Below, piece after piece: positions 19,221 to 28,044 of a stretch of 64,000 bases of DNA. Both the position numbers and the translations under genes were made by a program. This DNA comes from Mycobacterium sp. IS-1496. GTDB lineage: Bacteria; Actinomycetota; Actinomycetes; Mycobacteriales; Mycobacteriaceae. Within the stretch, counting starts at the first letter, position 1; every line of letters begins with the position of its first letter. The notes beneath the pieces are model-generated. The model was not told the origin of the DNA, did not search any database, and saw nothing but the letters and a program-made list of their open reading frames with translations. Location: assembly GCF_001499995.1 (NCBI RefSeq), contig NZ_LQIU01000006.1:47443-111442 (forward strand), in the 5' to 3' direction.

Positions 19221-19255
19221 GTCGGCTCGCCGACGCGGCGTCTGAGTCGAACGAG

Positions 19256-19289
19256 AAGCGCCCCGGAACCGTCAGGTTCCGGGGCGCTT
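19256..19289 (+). terminator. Strong stem-loop terminator after the beta-oxidation operon
   Basis: Arms 19256-19270 and 19275-19289 pair perfectly over 15 bp around the tetraloop GTCA, with TTTC following on the plus strand. It lies between the acyl-CoA dehydrogenase and the converging fasciclin gene and can serve both. Confidence 0.85.
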
Positions 19290-19304
19290 TCGCGTGGAGG
19301 AGCG

Positions 19305-20054
19305 TCAGCCCATCGGGGCGTCCGCGGCCGGGATGTCCGCCGCGGCCGCCGGGGTCGCCTCGGCCGGCAGCGGCGCCGACTCCACCGACTCCGCCGTCTC
19401 GCTCGAGGTCGACGACGCCGGTGAGGTGCCCGACGGCGTGATCGCATCGGGCGCCGCGGCCGGATCGAGCACGGTGTCGATCAGGTAGATGCGGGCGTTG
19501 GCGGCCGGGATGCCGCCGCAGATCACCTTGGTGGTGTCGTTGACCTTGATGTCGCCGTTGGTGCCCTCGACCTTGATCTCGGCGCCCTGCTGGGTGGCGC
19601 GCTGACCCTTGACGTCGGCGGGACCGAGCAGGCCGAGGAAGACGTGGTAGTAGTCCAGGTCGGTCAGCGCGGCCGGGTTGGCCTTGAGCGCCTCGAGCTG
19701 CCCCGGCGGCAGCTTCGCGAACGCCTCGTCGGTCGGCGCGAACACGACGTACGGGCCGTTGTCGAGCACCGAGGCGACGTTCACCGCGGGGTTGAGCCCA
19801 CCGGAGACCGCGGCGCTGAAGGTGCTGATGTCCGGAATCTGGGAGAGGACCTGGCTCACCGGCTGGTTGATGAAGCTCTTCCACGTCGGCACGGCGGCCC
19901 GGAACGGATCGCAGTCGCCCTCGAGGTTGGGCAGCGGGGTCTCCACCGACGACGGTTCCGCCGGTTCGGCGTATGCGGTCGCCGAAAGGGGCAGCGACAC
20001 GGCGATGGCGGCGACGCCCACAGCGGCGCCCAGTGTCCTGGTACGGGTCTTCAC
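19305..20054 (-). CDS. Secreted fasciclin-domain protein
   Basis: A 249-residue exported protein. A signal peptide (LGAAVGVAAIAVSLPLSATAYA, cleavage near residue 29) is followed by a fasciclin (FAS1) domain of the MPB70/MPT83 kind: VASVLDNGPYVVFAPTDEAFAKLPPGQ is the conserved first block and NARIYLIDTVLDP the second. A Ser/Ala/Pro/Thr-rich tail follows. There is no lipobox, so it should be secreted or cell-wall-associated, with a likely adhesive role. The start is GTG 20054 with GAGGAG 6 nt upstream. Confidence 0.9.
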   Translation of the reverse strand: MKTRTRTLGAAVGVAAIAVSLPLSATAYAEPAEPSSVETPLPNLEGDCDPFRAAVPTWKSFINQPVSQVLSQIPDISTFSAAVSGGLNPAVNVASVLDNGPYVVFAPTDEAFAKLPPGQLEALKANPAALTDLDYYHVFLGLLGPADVKGQRATQQGAEIKVEGTNGDIKVNDTTKVICGGIPAANARIYLIDTVLDPAAAPDAITPSGTSPASSTSSETAESVESAPLPAEATPAAAADIPAADAPMG

Positions 20055-20250
20055 GATCGGCTCCTCAGCTCGTCAGGACGCCTGCCGATGGGCGGCGTCG
20101 GGCCGGCTACCTATGCGGCGCCGCTTCGGATCGTAAGGGCACGAATTGGTCACGGCCAAGTCGTCCCCGACCTCCAGAGCCGTGTGAAGGGGTCTGACCT
20201 GCGGCGTTGCGGTTTGTTACGTTGGTTGTCTCACACTCCGGCGGGCCGCC

Positions 20251-20256
20251 TACGAT
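20251..20256 (+). promoter_or_regulatory. Leaderless-type -10 of the gamma-carbonic-anhydrase-like gene
   Basis: TACGAT sits 6 nt before the ATG at 20263, with no ribosome binding site between, as in leaderless mycobacterial genes. Confidence 0.4.
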
Positions 20257-20262
20257 GTCGCC

Positions 20263-20781
20263 ATGCCGGAACCGCTGATTGTCGCCCTGGGCGAGCACGC
20301 CCCTGACTTGCACGACACGGCGTGGGTGGCGCCGAACGCCGCCGTGATCGGTCGGGTGACGCTGTCCGCCAAGGCCAGCGTCTGGTACGGCGCCACCCTG
20401 CGGGCCGAGGCCGAGCCCATCGAGGTCGGCGCGGGCAGCAACATCCAGGACGGGGTGACCATTCACGTGGACCCCGGTTTCCCCGCCGCCATCGGCGCCA
20501 ACGTCAGCGTCGGGCACAACGCCGTGCTGCACGGGTGCACGATCGAGGACGACTGCCTGATCGGGATGGGTGCGGTCGTTCTCAACGGGGCCCGGATCGG
20601 TCGTGGTTCGTTGGTCGCCGCCGGGGCGGTGGTCGCCCAGGGTGTCGAGGTCCCGCCCGGTTCGCTGGTCGCCGGGGTGCCGGGCAAGGTCCGCCGCGAA
20701 CTGAGCGAGCAGGAGGTCGACGGCACCCGCACCAACGCGCTGCTCTACCAGCATCTGGTGGACATGCACCGCCAGCCGTGA
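20263..20781 (+). CDS. Gamma-class carbonic anhydrase family protein
   Basis: A 172-residue left-handed beta-helix protein with hexapeptide repeats (AVIGRVTLSAKASVWYGATLRAEAEPIEVGAGSN region). The three zinc-ligand histidines of the gamma-carbonic anhydrase family are present: TIHVD, VGHNAVLHG (two His). Family members include carbonic anhydrases and acyl-carrier-like or siderophore-binding relatives (Rv3525c type), so hydration of CO2 is likely but not proven. It is expected to be a cytoplasmic trimer. Confidence 0.85.
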   Translation: MPEPLIVALGEHAPDLHDTAWVAPNAAVIGRVTLSAKASVWYGATLRAEAEPIEVGAGSNIQDGVTIHVDPGFPAAIGANVSVGHNAVLHGCTIEDDCLIGMGAVVLNGARIGRGSLVAAGAVVAQGVEVPPGSLVAGVPGKVRRELSEQEVDGTRTNALLYQHLVDMHRQP

Positions 20782-20849
20782 CGGCGAATGTGGCGTAGCA
20801 AACGGCGTTACGACGGTTCCCATCCGCCGGGCCCGGGTACCTAGCTACG

Positions 20850-21998
20850 GTGAAAAACGTGCGAGTCCTGGTCACCGGCGCCACCGGATACGTCGGATCG
20901 CGGCTGGTCAGCGCTCTGGTGGACGTCGGCGCCGACGTGGTGGTGGCGAGCCGCAACCCCGAGCGGCTGCGCACCTTCGGGTGGTACGACGATGTGACTT
21001 CCGTCGCACTCGACGCCCAGCAACCGCAGTCGGTCAGGCAGGCTCTCGCCGAAGCGGGTTCCGTCGACGTCATCTACTACCTGGTGCACGCGATCGGCCA
21101 ACCGGACTTCCGCGACACCGACAACCGGGCCGCCGAGAACGTCGCCGAAGCCGCCCGGGAGGCCGGGGTCAAACGGATCGTCTACCTCGGCGGGTTCGTC
21201 CCCACCGACGAGACGCTCTCCGAGCACCTGGCCGGCCGCGCCGAGGTCGCCGAGGCGCTCACCGTCCCGGGCGGGCCCGACGTCGTGTGGCTGGGGGCGG
21301 CGATCATCATCGGTGCGGGGTCCACCTCGTTCGAGATGCTCCGGTACGTCGCCGACCGGTTCCTGGTGCTGCCGATGCCGAAGTGGGCGGCCAACCCGAT
21401 CGACCCCATCTCCGTCCGCGACGCGCTGCACTATCTGGTCGCCGCCGCCGACATCGAGAGGGTGCCCGCGGGCGCGTACGACATCCACGGCCCGGAGACC
21501 ACCACCTACGGCGAACTGCTGCAGGCCTACGCCCGTCTGGCCGGCAGGAAACGTGCCCCGCTGCCGGTGCGCGGCATCGACACCTCGCTGGTCTCCCAGC
21601 TGAGCGGGCTCGTGCTACCGGTGCCCGGGGGGCTGGCGGGCGATCTCATCGAGAGCCTCGACCACCCGATGACCGCCTCCAAGGACGGGCTGCGGGACTT
21701 CGTCGACGACCCGGCGGGCGGGTTGACCGGAGTTGACGAGGCGATCCGGCGCTCCCTGTCCCCGCAGCGCCCGCGACCGGTCAACAGGCTGGTCGACGTG
21801 CACCACCTCGCCGACACCGATCCGGTCTGGGCCGGCGGCGACAATGAACGCATCACCCGACTGGTCCGCCCCGTCACGCCGCCCATCGCTCGGCCGGCGC
21901 TCGGGTTGCTCGGCCTGGTCCCCGGACCGGTGGCGGCCGCGATGCGCACCGGTCTGGACACCCTCGTGAACCTGGTACCGAAAGGGAAGCCGGCATGA
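20850..21998 (+). CDS. NAD(P)-binding SDR/NmrA-like protein
   Basis: A 382-residue extended/atypical SDR. The N-terminal Rossmann motif VLVTGATGYVGSRL binds NAD(P), and IYYLVHAIGQPDF and KRIVYLGGFVP are typical of the YbjT/NmrA-like group. The catalytic Tyr-Lys pair is not obvious, so it may be a sensor or an unusual reductase. The C-terminal third (RPVNRLVDVHHLADTDPVWAGGDNERI) has no clear match. The GTG at 20850 is used; GTG at 20859 is an alternative. It overlaps the protease gene by 4 bp (ATGA), so both are probably co-translated. Confidence 0.8.
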   Translation: MKNVRVLVTGATGYVGSRLVSALVDVGADVVVASRNPERLRTFGWYDDVTSVALDAQQPQSVRQALAEAGSVDVIYYLVHAIGQPDFRDTDNRAAENVAEAAREAGVKRIVYLGGFVPTDETLSEHLAGRAEVAEALTVPGGPDVVWLGAAIIIGAGSTSFEMLRYVADRFLVLPMPKWAANPIDPISVRDALHYLVAAADIERVPAGAYDIHGPETTTYGELLQAYARLAGRKRAPLPVRGIDTSLVSQLSGLVLPVPGGLAGDLIESLDHPMTASKDGLRDFVDDPAGGLTGVDEAIRRSLSPQRPRPVNRLVDVHHLADTDPVWAGGDNERITRLVRPVTPPIARPALGLLGLVPGPVAAAMRTGLDTLVNLVPKGKPA

Positions 21999-22756
21999 CC
22001 GAAACCGACCAGTCGTCACCGACCCCCGCGCCGTGCGACGAACGGACCGGTTTCTTCCGGGAGGCCCGCGGCGTCGTCCTGAGCGTCGCGTCCCCGGCGG
22101 CCGAGTGGCCCGCGGTGATCCGCCGCCGCCGGATCATCGTCGCGATCTTCGTCGTCATCGGGTTCGGCCTGCTCGGCTACTCGCTGTCGATCCCGCCGGG
22201 TGACCCCGACTTCTACTGGTTCACCGCCGGACTGGCCGTCTGGTGGACCGCCGGCGCGTTCCTGTCCGGGCCACTTCATCTGGGCCGCATCTGTTTTCGC
22301 AGCCGTAACCAGCGGCCGGTGATCACCGGCACCGCCGTCGGGCTGGCGCTGGGCGGTGCGTTCCTGGTCGCCGGGTTGGTGGCCCGCGAGATCCCGCTGA
22401 TGCGGGAGTACGCCGTGCGCGTTCTCGAACACGCCAACGTGGGTGCGCTGTGGCTGGTCGTCATCATCACCGTCGTCAACGGTCTGGCCGAGGAACTGTT
22501 CTTCCGGGGTGCGCTGTACACCTCGCTGGGCAACCGGTGGAACGGCTGGTGGGCGGTGCTCTGGTCCACGGCCGTCTACGTGGTCGTGACGGGTGTGAGC
22601 ACGCAGAACTTCATGCTGGCCATCGCGGCGACCGTGCTCGGCGCCGTGTGCGCCCTCGAACGCCGCGCGACCGGGGGAGTGCTCGCCCCCATGCTCACCC
22701 ATTTCTTCTGGGGTCTGGTCATGGTGTTGGCACTGCCCCCGATCTTCGGCGTCTAA
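21995..22756 (+). CDS. CPBP-family intramembrane metalloprotease
   Basis: A 253-residue polytopic membrane protein of the CAAX protease/bacteriocin-processing (ABI, Rce1-like) family. GLAEELFFRGALYTSLGNRW supplies the EExxxR motif, and a later membrane helix with APMLTHFFWGLVMV supplies the conserved His. About six hydrophobic segments are visible. The substrate is unknown. Translational coupling to the NAD(P)-binding protein suggests a shared, perhaps envelope-related role. Confidence 0.85.
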   Translation: MTETDQSSPTPAPCDERTGFFREARGVVLSVASPAAEWPAVIRRRRIIVAIFVVIGFGLLGYSLSIPPGDPDFYWFTAGLAVWWTAGAFLSGPLHLGRICFRSRNQRPVITGTAVGLALGGAFLVAGLVAREIPLMREYAVRVLEHANVGALWLVVIITVVNGLAEELFFRGALYTSLGNRWNGWWAVLWSTAVYVVVTGVSTQNFMLAIAATVLGAVCALERRATGGVLAPMLTHFFWGLVMVLALPPIFGV

Positions 22757-22760
22757 CGGG

Positions 22761-23093
22761 TCAGAACAGGTCGTCGAGAGAGGGCGGACGGCCGACGAGT
22801 TTGGTGATCGCCCACTGGTTGAGCGACACGCCCTGCTCCGCCGCCTCCACGGCGAGTCTGCCGTGCAGATCAGGCGAGGCGCGCACGACGAACGTGCCGC
22901 TGTAGTGCTTGTCGGTGAGGGAGGGCGGGGGGTCGACACGGTCGGCCATCTCAGCGGTGATCTCCCGCTCGAGGGTCTCGATCGCCTCGGCGGCGGTGGG
23001 TCCGCGCTTGATCCAGCCGGAGAACTCGAGACACCGCGCTTCGTATTCGCCTCGGCTGGGCGACCATTCGGCTCGATAGGTGTAGGAAGGCAT
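22761..23093 (-). CDS. HicB-like protein (orphan antitoxin-type)
   Basis: A 110-residue protein with the two-part HicB plan. The N-terminal partial RNase H-like part is YTYRAEWSPSRGEYEARCLEFSGW with AAEAIETLEREI. The C-terminal ribbon-helix-helix DNA-binding part is SGTFVVRASPDLHGRLAVEAAEQGVSLNQWAITKL. HicB normally neutralises the small RNA-binding toxin HicA, but there is no HicA-like frame beside it, so it may be a solitary regulator. It converges on the CPBP protease gene with 4 bp between stops. Confidence 0.8.
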   Translation of the reverse strand: MPSYTYRAEWSPSRGEYEARCLEFSGWIKRGPTAAEAIETLEREITAEMADRVDPPPSLTDKHYSGTFVVRASPDLHGRLAVEAAEQGVSLNQWAITKLVGRPPSLDDLF

Positions 23094-23155
23094 GCCGGAA
23101 TTCTGGCGCGGGGGTCTGACAAAGTAGGTGCTCGGCGGCGCCCTGGTCGCCGGTG

Positions 23156-23218
23156 TTTTCTGAAATCCGATATCGCGGGTGATATCAGCTATCGCGGGTG
23201 ATATCGGATTTCAGAAAA
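23156..23218. repeat. Nested inverted and direct repeat
   Basis: A perfect 19-bp inverted repeat, ttttctgaaatccgatatc at 23156-23174 and its complement at 23200-23218, encloses 25 bp. Within it the 16-bp unit tatcgcgggtgatatc occurs twice in direct orientation (23171-23186 and 23190-23205). The same bases thus serve both symmetries. It lies between the HicB-like gene and the enoyl-CoA hydratase gene, both on the minus strand. No U-tract follows the stem on either strand, so it does not look like an ordinary intrinsic terminator. It could be a binding array, an RNA structure or a copy of a dispersed palindromic element. Confidence 0.85.
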
Positions 23219-23254
23219 GGGCGCGCCTCCTCGAGCGTGCTCGCTGCGACCCGC

Positions 23255-24073
23255 TCAGTGATCGGTGAAGGAGGCGCTGCGGCGTTCCTGGAACGCCCGG
23301 GTGCCCTCGCGGAAATCGTGCGCAGACAGCAGCTCGAGCTGTCCCTCGGTCTCCCGGCCCAGCGCACCTTCGAGTTCCGTCAGCGTCGACGCGTTGATGG
23401 CCTGCTTGGTCTTCCGCAGCGCCACCGCCGGACCCGACTTCAGCAGCGCCAGCACCTTGTCGACCTCCGCGTCGAACTCCTCGGCGGGATGGACCGCGGT
23501 CACCAGACCCCAGTCGTACGCCTCGGCCGCCGGGATCCGCTCCGCCAGCAACGCCATCCGCATCGCGCGGATCCGCCCCACCGCCGCGGCGAACAGCGCC
23601 GACGCGCCACCGTCGGGCATCAGCCCGATCTTGGTGAACGCCAGCATGAAGAACGCCTTCTCCGAGGCGATCACGACATCGCTGGCCAACGCCAGCGAGG
23701 CCCCGACGCCTGCCGCAGGCCCCTGCACCACCGCGACCACCGGCTTGGGTGCCGCGACGATCGCGCGCACCGCACGGTTGGCCGCGTCGAGCACGGCGTT
23801 GATCCCGATCTCCGCCTTCTTCGTCTGATCCTCTGCGCTGATGCCCGCGCCGGAGCTGAATCCGCGCCCGGCGCCGCCGAGTCGCACCACCTTCACCGCC
23901 GGGTCGTCGGCGGCCCGGTCCAGTGCGTCGGCGATCCCGTTGAGCATCTCGGCGGTCAGCGAGTTGAGGCTGTCCGGCCGGTTCAGCGTCACCGACAGCA
24001 CCCCGTCGTCGAGCGCCACGGTGAGGTCGTCGATGCTGACGTATGTGCCGGTATCGGAGTCGGTGGTCGTCAT
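23255..24073 (-). CDS. Enoyl-CoA hydratase/isomerase family protein
   Basis: A 272-residue crotonase-fold protein. Residues RLGGAGRGFSSGAGI form the first oxyanion block. VVQGPAAGVGASLALASDVVIASEKAFFMLAFTKIGLMPDGGAS follows, where MPDGGAS resembles PaaG/isomerase-type members more than classical hydratases. Position next to mcr matches the echA genes (Rv1141c/Rv1142c) beside mcr in M. tuberculosis. It is divergent from mcr with a 102-bp spacer. A 2,3-double-bond hydratase or isomerase role in branched-chain acyl-CoA degradation is likely. Confidence 0.88.
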   Translation of the reverse strand: MTTTDSDTGTYVSIDDLTVALDDGVLSVTLNRPDSLNSLTAEMLNGIADALDRAADDPAVKVVRLGGAGRGFSSGAGISAEDQTKKAEIGINAVLDAANRAVRAIVAAPKPVVAVVQGPAAGVGASLALASDVVIASEKAFFMLAFTKIGLMPDGGASALFAAAVGRIRAMRMALLAERIPAAEAYDWGLVTAVHPAEEFDAEVDKVLALLKSGPAVALRKTKQAINASTLTELEGALGRETEGQLELLSAHDFREGTRAFQERRSASFTDH

Positions 24074-24100
24074 GGCTACACCTTCGCATGAGCGGGGCCG

Positions 24101-24131
24101 TTGGCCCGTGGCCGGTCGAGAAGGTTATACA
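24101..24131 (+). promoter_or_regulatory. mcr: Putative mcr promoter
   Basis: TTGGCC (24101-24106) and TATACA (24126-24131) are separated by 19 bp, 44 bp before the mcr ATG. TATACA is the most -10-like hexamer in the divergent region; the -35 is weak. Confidence 0.35.
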
Positions 24132-24175
24132 AGTAAGCTATGTCGGCGGTCAACTACTCCGAAGGGGCGGTAGAA

Positions 24176-25267
24176 ATGGCGGGACCACTGCAAGGTCTGC
24201 GTGTCGTGGAATTGGCCGGTATCGGCCCCGGTCCGCACGCGGCGATGATCCTCGGCGACCTGGGTGCGGACGTCGTCCGCATCGAGCGCCCCGGCAAGGG
24301 CCCAGGGATCCCGGCGAAGGGGAGTGACCACCTCCTGCGCAACCGGCGGTCGGTCGGTGCCAATCTCAAGACCGACGAGGGCCGCGAGCTGGTGCTCAAG
24401 CTGATCGCCAAGGCCGACGTGCTCATCGAGGGCTTCCGGCCCGGCGTCACCGAGCGGCTCGGGCTCGGCCCGGAGGACTGCGCCAAGGTCAACGAGCGGC
24501 TGATCTACGGGCGGATGACGGGCTGGGGTCAGACCGGTCCGCGTAGCCAGCAGGCCGGACACGACATCAACTACATCTCTCTCAACGGCGTGCTGCACGC
24601 CGTCGGCCGCGCCGGCGAACGGCCGGTGCCGCCGCTGAACCTCGCGGGCGACTTCGGCGGCGGGTCGATGTTCCTGCTCGTCGGCATCCTGTCGGCGCTG
24701 TGGGAGCGGGAACGTTCCGGCAAGGGTCAGGTCGTCGACGCGGCCATGGTCGACGGATCCAGCGTGCTGGCACAGATGATGTGGGCCTTCCGCGCGATGG
24801 GGATGTGGTCCGACGAGCGCGGGGTCAACATGCTCGACACCGGCGCTCCGTACTACGACACCTACGAGACCTCGGACGGGCGCTACGTCGCCGTCGGTGC
24901 GATCGAACCGCAGTTCTACGCCGAACTGCTCGACAAGCTTGGCCTCGACCCGGCCGGACTGCCCGATCAGAACGACATGAGCCGCTGGCCGGAACTGCGC
25001 GAGGCGCTCACCAAGGCGTTCGCCGAACACGACCGCGACCACTGGACGAAGGTCTTCGCCGGCAGCGACGCCTGCTGCACCCCGGTGCTGTCGTTCGCGG
25101 AAGTGGAGCAGGAACCGCACAACACCGAACGCGACACCTTCTACCGGGAGGGCGACTTCCTCTTCCCGGCGCCGGCACCGCGGTTCTCCCGCACCGTGCC
25201 CGCGACGCCCACCCCTCCCGGCGCACCGGGCGCCGACACCGAATCAGTGCTCAACGACTGGGTCTGA
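24176..25267 (+). CDS. mcr: Alpha-methylacyl-CoA racemase
   Basis: A 363-residue class III CoA-transferase-fold enzyme closely resembling M. tuberculosis Mcr (Rv1143). It interconverts (R)- and (S)-2-methylacyl-CoA so that methyl-branched fatty acids and the sterol side chain can enter beta-oxidation. His129, Asp159 and Glu244 correspond to the catalytic His126, Asp156 and Glu241 of the M. tuberculosis enzyme (uniform +3 shift). The ATG at 24176 was preferred over 24140 because the family starts MAGPL and GAAGGGG lies upstream. The following SDR gene is probably in the same operon. Confidence 0.95.
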   Translation: MAGPLQGLRVVELAGIGPGPHAAMILGDLGADVVRIERPGKGPGIPAKGSDHLLRNRRSVGANLKTDEGRELVLKLIAKADVLIEGFRPGVTERLGLGPEDCAKVNERLIYGRMTGWGQTGPRSQQAGHDINYISLNGVLHAVGRAGERPVPPLNLAGDFGGGSMFLLVGILSALWERERSGKGQVVDAAMVDGSSVLAQMMWAFRAMGMWSDERGVNMLDTGAPYYDTYETSDGRYVAVGAIEPQFYAELLDKLGLDPAGLPDQNDMSRWPELREALTKAFAEHDRDHWTKVFAGSDACCTPVLSFAEVEQEPHNTERDTFYREGDFLFPAPAPRFSRTVPATPTPPGAPGADTESVLNDWV

Positions 25268-25294
25268 TCTCAACCAACAGAAAGGTATGTGCGA

Positions 25295-27042
<1,748 letters not shown>

Positions 27043-27088
27043 CGCAGGTCAACAGTTGACCGCGCAAGGGCCAGCAAACTGCTGATGG

Positions 27089-27116
27089 ACACGTGCGCCC
27101 GGTTGGGCGCACGTGT
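27089..27116. terminator. Hairpin between convergent genes
   Basis: Arms 27089-27100 and 27105-27116 pair perfectly over 12 bp around GGTT. It lies 46 bp after the nitronate monooxygenase stop and touches the stop of the small minus-strand frame. It probably ends both transcripts. No U-tract, as is common in mycobacteria. Confidence 0.7.
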
Positions 27117-27272
27117 TCATCCGGCTTGAGCGAGCGGGCTCCAGTCATCGAGCTGCTCGGAGGTGTCTCCCTCGACGAGGAAATCGCCGTGGTAGAGGGC
27201 CTCGAAATCAACCTTGATGACATCGGCACTGGTGTCGTCGATCCACATGACACTGAGCGTATGAGTCACCAT
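27117..27272 (-). CDS. Small acidic protein (51 aa, or 43 aa)
   Basis: A short frame reading MWIDDTSADVIKVDFEALYH and on to SPLAQAG, ended exactly at the terminator hairpin. The start may be ATG 27272 (51 aa) or ATG 27248 (43 aa). The Asp/Glu-rich yet hydrophobic-patterned composition (VDFEALYHGDFLVEGD) looks like a real small folded protein, not a GC-driven shadow. No family recognised and no strong ribosome binding site. Confidence 0.45.
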   Translation of the reverse strand: MVTHTLSVMWIDDTSADVIKVDFEALYHGDFLVEGDTSEQLDDWSPLAQAG

Positions 27273-27313
27273 TAAGGATTCATTGAGTCACGTTTCGGAA
27301 AATGGTGGCAATC

Positions 27314-27886
27314 CTACTTTTGGGTAGGTTTCTCGCCAGTAGGTGCCGTGACGTGGAGGGGATTGGTCCCGTTCAGCGCGATCCAGGTCACCACCGCGGC
27401 CACGACCGCCACCGCCAGCAGGATCCACGCCGTACGCGTCGACCAGCGGATTCGGGTCGGCAGCCGGGCGTCGACGGAGTAGGCGCCCGCACCGGCGAAC
27501 AGCAACGCCGTCGCCCCGATCGCCACCAGGAACGGCACGTTGAACGGCTCGGACCAGAACGCCGCGCCGGACACGTTGACCGCCCAGGCGTCGAGCATCG
27601 CGGCGATCACCGCCGTCGCCGCCAGCGGGGTGAGCACCCCGAGCAGCAGCCCGATACCGCCGAGCGTCTCCGCCGCGGTGACCATGAACGCTCCGAGTTC
27701 GGGCAGGCGCCATCCGCCGGCCCCCATGAAACCCGCGGTGGTGGTGAAGTCGAAGGCCTTGATCAGGCCCGCCTGCAGCATCGTCGCGCCGACGCCGAGG
27801 CGCAGCACCAACAGCGCGATGTCCGTGCCGGTTGACGTACGAGTGGGGGCGGTGGTTTCCACATCTGTGCTGGCCATGGTCTCCAT
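27314..27886 (-). CDS. DoxX family membrane protein
   Basis: A 190-residue membrane protein with the DoxX pattern: LLVLRLGVGATMLQAGLIKAFDF, then a second block AETLGGIGLLLGVLTPLAATAVIAAM and two more helices. A longer start at 27955 exists, but ATG 27886 has AGG upstream and gives a normal soluble lead-in; ATG 27877 is also possible. It is divergent from the MmpL-type gene. Possible roles are in membrane redox or lipid processes; none is proven. Confidence 0.8.
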   Translation of the reverse strand: METMASTDVETTAPTRTSTGTDIALLVLRLGVGATMLQAGLIKAFDFTTTAGFMGAGGWRLPELGAFMVTAAETLGGIGLLLGVLTPLAATAVIAAMLDAWAVNVSGAAFWSEPFNVPFLVAIGATALLFAGAGAYSVDARLPTRIRWSTRTAWILLAVAVVAAVVTWIALNGTNPLHVTAPTGEKPTQK

Positions 27887-28044
27887 ACCTGGTGTGTCGA
27901 CTGGATGGGAGGCGTTCCCATAATCGTCTAGACCGGCCGGCGCGTCCTTTCTCATCGCCGGGTCGGCGTCATGAGTTTGAAAGATTCACCAACCGTTCTC
28001 GTGGTTACAAGTAGCGAATCGGTTTGGGCGAGAGGACGCGGACG

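Noticed and set aside
23156..23218. Nested palindrome as an ordinary intrinsic terminator
   Set aside because: No U-run follows the stem on either strand and the internal direct repeats are not explained by termination.
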